From assembly GCF_002095485.1 (NCBI RefSeq), contig NZ_MLFS01000037.1:1-48828 (forward strand): 48,828 bases of DNA. The letters are read 5' to 3'. Position numbers and translations under genes: made by a program. Under the pieces are notes generated by a model that was not told where the DNA came from, searched no databases, and saw only the letters and a program-made list of their open reading frames with translations. Source of the stretch: Pantoea wallisii (lineage in GTDB: Bacteria; Pseudomonadota; Gammaproteobacteria; Enterobacterales; Enterobacteriaceae). Below, one piece after another: positions 46,407-48,828 of this stretch (within the stretch, counting starts at the first letter, position 1; the number at the start of each line of letters is the position of its first letter).

Positions 46407-46961
46407 TTATGCCAGCAGCGCCAGCACGTCGTCGGTGGTGCCGGTTTCACCCAGGCGAGGGAAAATACGCTCAATGCTATTGCGGTGCGTCTCCGCATCC
46501 AGGCAGGTCATGGCATCGGTGGCCAGCGTGACATTATAGCCCAACTCATAAGCCTGACGCGCCGTGGCCTCTACCCCAATGCTGGTGGCGATGCCGCAAA
46601 TCACAACCTGCGTCACGCCGCGCTGCTGCAGTTGCGCATGCAGATCGGTCGCGTGAAAAGCGCCCCAGGTGGTTTTCGTGATGCAGATATCGTCTGGCCG
46701 GGGCGTCATCTCAGGGACCAGCTGCGCCCAGTCGGCAGGCAGCTCGCCAGCGTGACGCGGCTGTTGGGTACGGCCCGGGGCGCCGCCGGCAACGTTCACT
46801 AACACTACAGGCTGTTGTTTCGCGCGGAACGCCTCAGTCAGACGAGCGGCACGCTCAATCACCTCATCAGGTTTCAGTGGCGTCACCGGCAGGCGCACGA
46901 TGCCGTGCTGCAGATCAATTACAATAAGCGCGGTGTTGGCATCAAGAGTCGTTAAAGCCAT
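46407..46961 (-). CDS. Isochorismatase-superfamily hydrolase
   Basis: Cysteine hydrolase of 184 residues. The triad residues of the family are seen as Asp in ALIVIDLQHGIV, Lys in DICITKTTWGAF, and nucleophile Cys in QVVICGIATSIGVEATARQA. The tail LGYNVTLATDAMTCLDAETH is typical of the nicotinamidase/isochorismatase group. The start MALTTLDANT at 46961 follows AGAGGA; the frame is open far upstream to 47264 but without family sequence. There are no siderophore genes nearby, so isochorismate itself is an unlikely substrate. It follows sutR on the same strand after 214 bp. Confidence 0.87.
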   Translation of the reverse strand: MALTTLDANTALIVIDLQHGIVRLPVTPLKPDEVIERAARLTEAFRAKQQPVVLVNVAGGAPGRTQQPRHAGELPADWAQLVPEMTPRPDDICITKTTWGAFHATDLHAQLQQRGVTQVVICGIATSIGVEATARQAYELGYNVTLATDAMTCLDAETHRNSIERIFPRLGETGTTDDVLALLA

Positions 46962-47175
46962 GAAGAGTCCTCTCAGAGTCAGGGTTGGCGGGTTAATGTA
47001 AGTCAGCGATGGCAGCGCAGGTTGCGCCTGCGCTCTGTAAGCCGTGCTTATACTCATGCAGCGCGAGTATATAAACAGGCGGAAGGCCTGGGTAGTTTGC
47101 ACCGTTATTAATTTGTAAGCCGTTGATACGAAGCGGCGGCCCTGCAATTGGCGATGCTGCTGGCATAACGAAACG

Positions 47176-47721
47176 TTACGGGCGCTGCAAATAGTGGATA
47201 AGACTATGAAAGCGCAGCGGGATGCTGAGTGGGTTGCGATAACTGTGCGGCTTATCAGCCGCAAACTGACTCGCTTCGCCCGACTGCACGCGTCGCCAGG
47301 TGCCCTCGATATTCAACAGAAGCTCTCCTTCGAGTACCACCACCTGTTCGATAACGCCGCTTTCGTGCGCCGAGGAGTCGCTCTGCGCGCCTGGGGCCAG
47401 CGTCACCTCCAGCAGATCAAAGCGCAGCTGCGCATCATAGGGCAGTAACGGTTTAACCTGCATCTGCGCATTGGGCTGGCTGAACGTGGCAACGCCACCG
47501 GCCGGCTCTGCGCCGCCCTGCACAAAAAAGGAGAACGGCACGTTAAAACCAGTGGCAATCTTCCATAACGTTGCCACGGTCGGGCTGGATTCACCGCGCT
47601 CAATTTGTCCCAGCATCGCTTTACTCACACCGGTGCGTCCGGCGGCCAGCGTCAGGCTCCAGCCATTCGCCTGACGCAGCTGTTTCAGCGCCAGACTCAG
47701 ATGTTGATGCAGATTTTCCAT
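47176..47721 (-). CDS. sutR: SutR (YdcN), XRE-cupin regulator
   Basis: DNA-binding regulator of 181 residues. The N-terminal XRE helix-turn-helix (about residues 8-62) includes LKQLRQANGWSLT, GVSKAMLGQIERGESSPTVA and TLWKIATG. The C-terminal cupin (about 105-178) has ESGVIEQVVVLEGELLLNIE and HSLIHYLQRP. It matches E. coli YdcN/SutR, which regulates sulfur-utilisation genes and lies next to ydcO (benE-type), as here. The start at 47721 (MENLHQH) follows GGGGGATCTT; a TTG start at 47733 is possible. The divergent spacer has a perfect 20-bp palindrome. Confidence 0.92.
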   Translation of the reverse strand: MENLHQHLSLALKQLRQANGWSLTLAAGRTGVSKAMLGQIERGESSPTVATLWKIATGFNVPFSFFVQGGAEPAGGVATFSQPNAQMQVKPLLPYDAQLRFDLLEVTLAPGAQSDSSAHESGVIEQVVVLEGELLLNIEGTWRRVQSGEASQFAADKPHSYRNPLSIPLRFHSLIHYLQRP

Positions 47722-47783
47722 AAGATCCCCCAAAAGCTCGCGCGGCAGTGTAGCACTTGTACGCGAAACGCACGCATGCCATA

Positions 47784-47803
47784 TTGTGCGTTATAACGCA
47801 CAA
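47784..47803. promoter_or_regulatory. Perfect 20-bp palindrome between sutR and benE
   Basis: TTGTGCGTTATAACGCACAA is a perfect inverted repeat, 14 bp before the benE-like start codon and 62 bp from the sutR start. As the only strong symmetric element in this divergent spacer it is a good candidate operator for SutR; position and symmetry are the evidence. Confidence 0.65.
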
Positions 47804-47816
47804 CAGGATGTGATGG

Positions 47817-48828
47817 ATGAATATTGCTTCAACGCGCAGCGCGTTCTCGTTTCCGATGCTGGTCTCCGGATTCATTGCCGTACTCGTGGGTTACAGCAGC
47901 AGCGCGGCGCTCATTTTCCAGGCGGCGCAAGCTGCCGGAGCCTCGCCAGCGCAAATCGGCGGTTGGTTCTCCATGCTCGGCGTGGGCATGGGCGTGGCCT
48001 CTTTTGCGTTATCGCTCTGGACGCGCATGCCGATCCTTGCGGCCTGGTCAACGCCCGGTGCCGCCCTGCTGGCAACCAGCGTGCAGGGTCTGACGCTCAA
48101 TGAGGTGGTTGGGCTCTTTGTGATCACCAACCTGCTGATTGTGCTGAGCGGCATCACCGGACTCTTTGCCCGGCTGATGAATCACATCCCGCAGTCGCTG
48201 GCGGCTGCCATGCTGGCGGGGATTTTGCTGCGCTTTGGCATCGGCACCTTTAGCGGATTAGAGAGCAACCCGGCCCTGTGCGGCAGCATGTGCCTGATAT
48301 GGCTGATTGGCCGTCGCTGGCTGCCGCGCTACGCCATTATCCTGGCGCTGGTCACCGGCGTGCTGGTGGCGCTGGGGCAGCGGGCGATCCACTTCCCGCC
48401 GCATGCGCTGACGCTGAGCGTGCCAGAATTCATCATGCCGCACATCAACCTGGCGGCGCTGATTGGCGTGGGCTTGCCCTATTTTCTGGTCACGATGGCA
48501 TCACAAAACGCCCCGGGCATTGCGACACTACAGGCGCACGGTTATCAGCCACCGGTCTCCGCCCTCACCGGATGGACCGGTTTCATTGCCCTTATTCTCT
48601 CGCCGTTCGGCGGCTTTTCCGTGTGTATCGCTGCCATCACCGCCGCCATCTGTATGGGGGATGATGTTGATCCCAATCCCGCGCGGCGCTGGATGGCCTC
48701 AGCAATTGCCGGCATTTTTTATCTGCTCACCGGCTTCACCGGCGCACTGATCGCTATCCTGCTGAGTGCCCTGCCATCCGTACTGATCGCCACCCTGGCG
48801 GGCCTGGCGCTGCTGGCGACGTCGCCAG
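47817..48828 (+). CDS. BenE/YdcO-type benzoate:H+ symporter family protein (3' end off window)
   Basis: Inner-membrane transporter of the BenE family; 337 codons are visible and the frame is open at the window end. The start MNIASTRSAFSFPMLVSGFI at 47817 has AGGA eight bases upstream. Many helices are visible, with family motifs GFIAVLVGYSSSAALIFQAA, LSLWTRMPILAAWSTPGAAL, LAAAMLAGILLRFGIGTFSG, PYFLVTMASQNAPGIATLQA and LSPFGGFSVCIAAITAAICM. It is divergent from sutR, the same arrangement as ydcN-ydcO in E. coli, so it is probably YdcO-like. Benzoate transport is only proven for some relatives. Confidence 0.9.
   Translation, partial: MNIASTRSAFSFPMLVSGFIAVLVGYSSSAALIFQAAQAAGASPAQIGGWFSMLGVGMGVASFALSLWTRMPILAAWSTPGAALLATSVQGLTLNEVVGLFVITNLLIVLSGITGLFARLMNHIPQSLAAAMLAGILLRFGIGTFSGLESNPALCGSMCLIWLIGRRWLPRYAIILALVTGVLVALGQRAIHFPPHALTLSVPEFIMPHINLAALIGVGLPYFLVTMASQNAPGIATLQAHGYQPPVSALTGWTGFIALILSPFGGFSVCIAAITAAICMGDDVDPNPARRWMASAIAGIFYLLTGFTGALIAILLSALPSVLIATLAGLALLATSP

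Noticed and set aside
46962..47264. N-terminal extension of the isochorismatase-like frame
   Set aside because: The frame is open upstream but the extra residues lack family sequence, and a good ribosome site precedes ATG 46961.

Overview
The window is chromosomal DNA from an enterobacterium. Hcp-Hcr, SutR/YdcN with a BenE-type porter, YncD/PqqU, Gcd, ScsABCD and quinone-type Dld all read as close enterobacterial homologues, with matching NsrR, KdgR, CRP and LexA operator types. High GC, a complete pqqABCDEF operon and a short GTGCGCAT/ATGCGCAC palindromic repeat fit Erwiniaceae such as Pantoea or Erwinia, but the genus is a guess. I see no rRNA, tRNA, CRISPR, prophage or transposase.

Layout. 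1-3.5 kb: a tetrulose/triulose-type sugar cluster (ACS-family transporter, DhaK-DhaL kinase, divergent RpiB-like isomerase). 3.6-6.3 kb: hcp-hcr nitrosative-stress operon behind an NsrR site. 6.3-9.5 kb: pirin, Asp/Glu-racemase-like protein and LamB-type porin. 9.9-13.8 kb: catalase, convergent with membrane glucose dehydrogenase gcd. 14.1-18.0 kb: hexapeptide acetyltransferase, exported ParB/Srx-like protein, old-yellow-enzyme and its divergent LysR regulator. 18.0-18.5 kb: a compact TisB/IstR-like, LexA-controlled type I toxin-antitoxin locus, the most striking find. 18.5-22.0 kb: PQQ sugar-dehydrogenase lipoprotein with a DUF2231 partner, an MBL hydrolase and a KdgR-boxed RpiB/DhuI-like isomerase. 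22.2-25.8 kb: scsABCD thiol-redox/copper operon. 26.1-30.9 kb: seven-gene PTS operon (PFK-like kinase, UlaB/UlaA/UlaC-type EIIB/C/A, class II aldolase, an unknown 89-aa protein, a P-loop kinase). 31.4-33.0 kb: dld. 33.1-38.7 kb: pqqABCDEF with an M19 dipeptidase upstream. 40.1-43.4 kb: stand-alone 2-isopropylmalate synthase, AraC regulator, HIBADH-like dehydrogenase. 43.6-45.7 kb: pqqU (yncD), the PQQ receptor. 45.7-48.8 kb: DM13 protein, isochorismatase-like hydrolase, sutR and a benE-like porter running off the end.

How the genes fit together. PQQ is the recurring theme: synthesis (pqqA-F), two candidate PQQ enzymes (Gcd and the sorbosone-dehydrogenase-like lipoprotein) and outer-membrane recapture (PqqU) lie within about 34 kb. 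Periplasmic glucose oxidation by Gcd and lactate oxidation by Dld both feed the quinone pool. Stress functions (Hcp-Hcr, catalase, Scs, the SOS toxin) are interspersed.

Quality warning. Six genes (the DhaK-type kinase, the LysR gene, the MBL hydrolase, PTS EIIA, leuA2 and pqqU) are each interrupted by one missing base, always explicable as the loss of one G or C from a G/C run. Adding one base restores a full-length, family-typical protein each time. This looks like systematic sequencing error rather than six pseudogenes. Coordinates for these genes span both frames.
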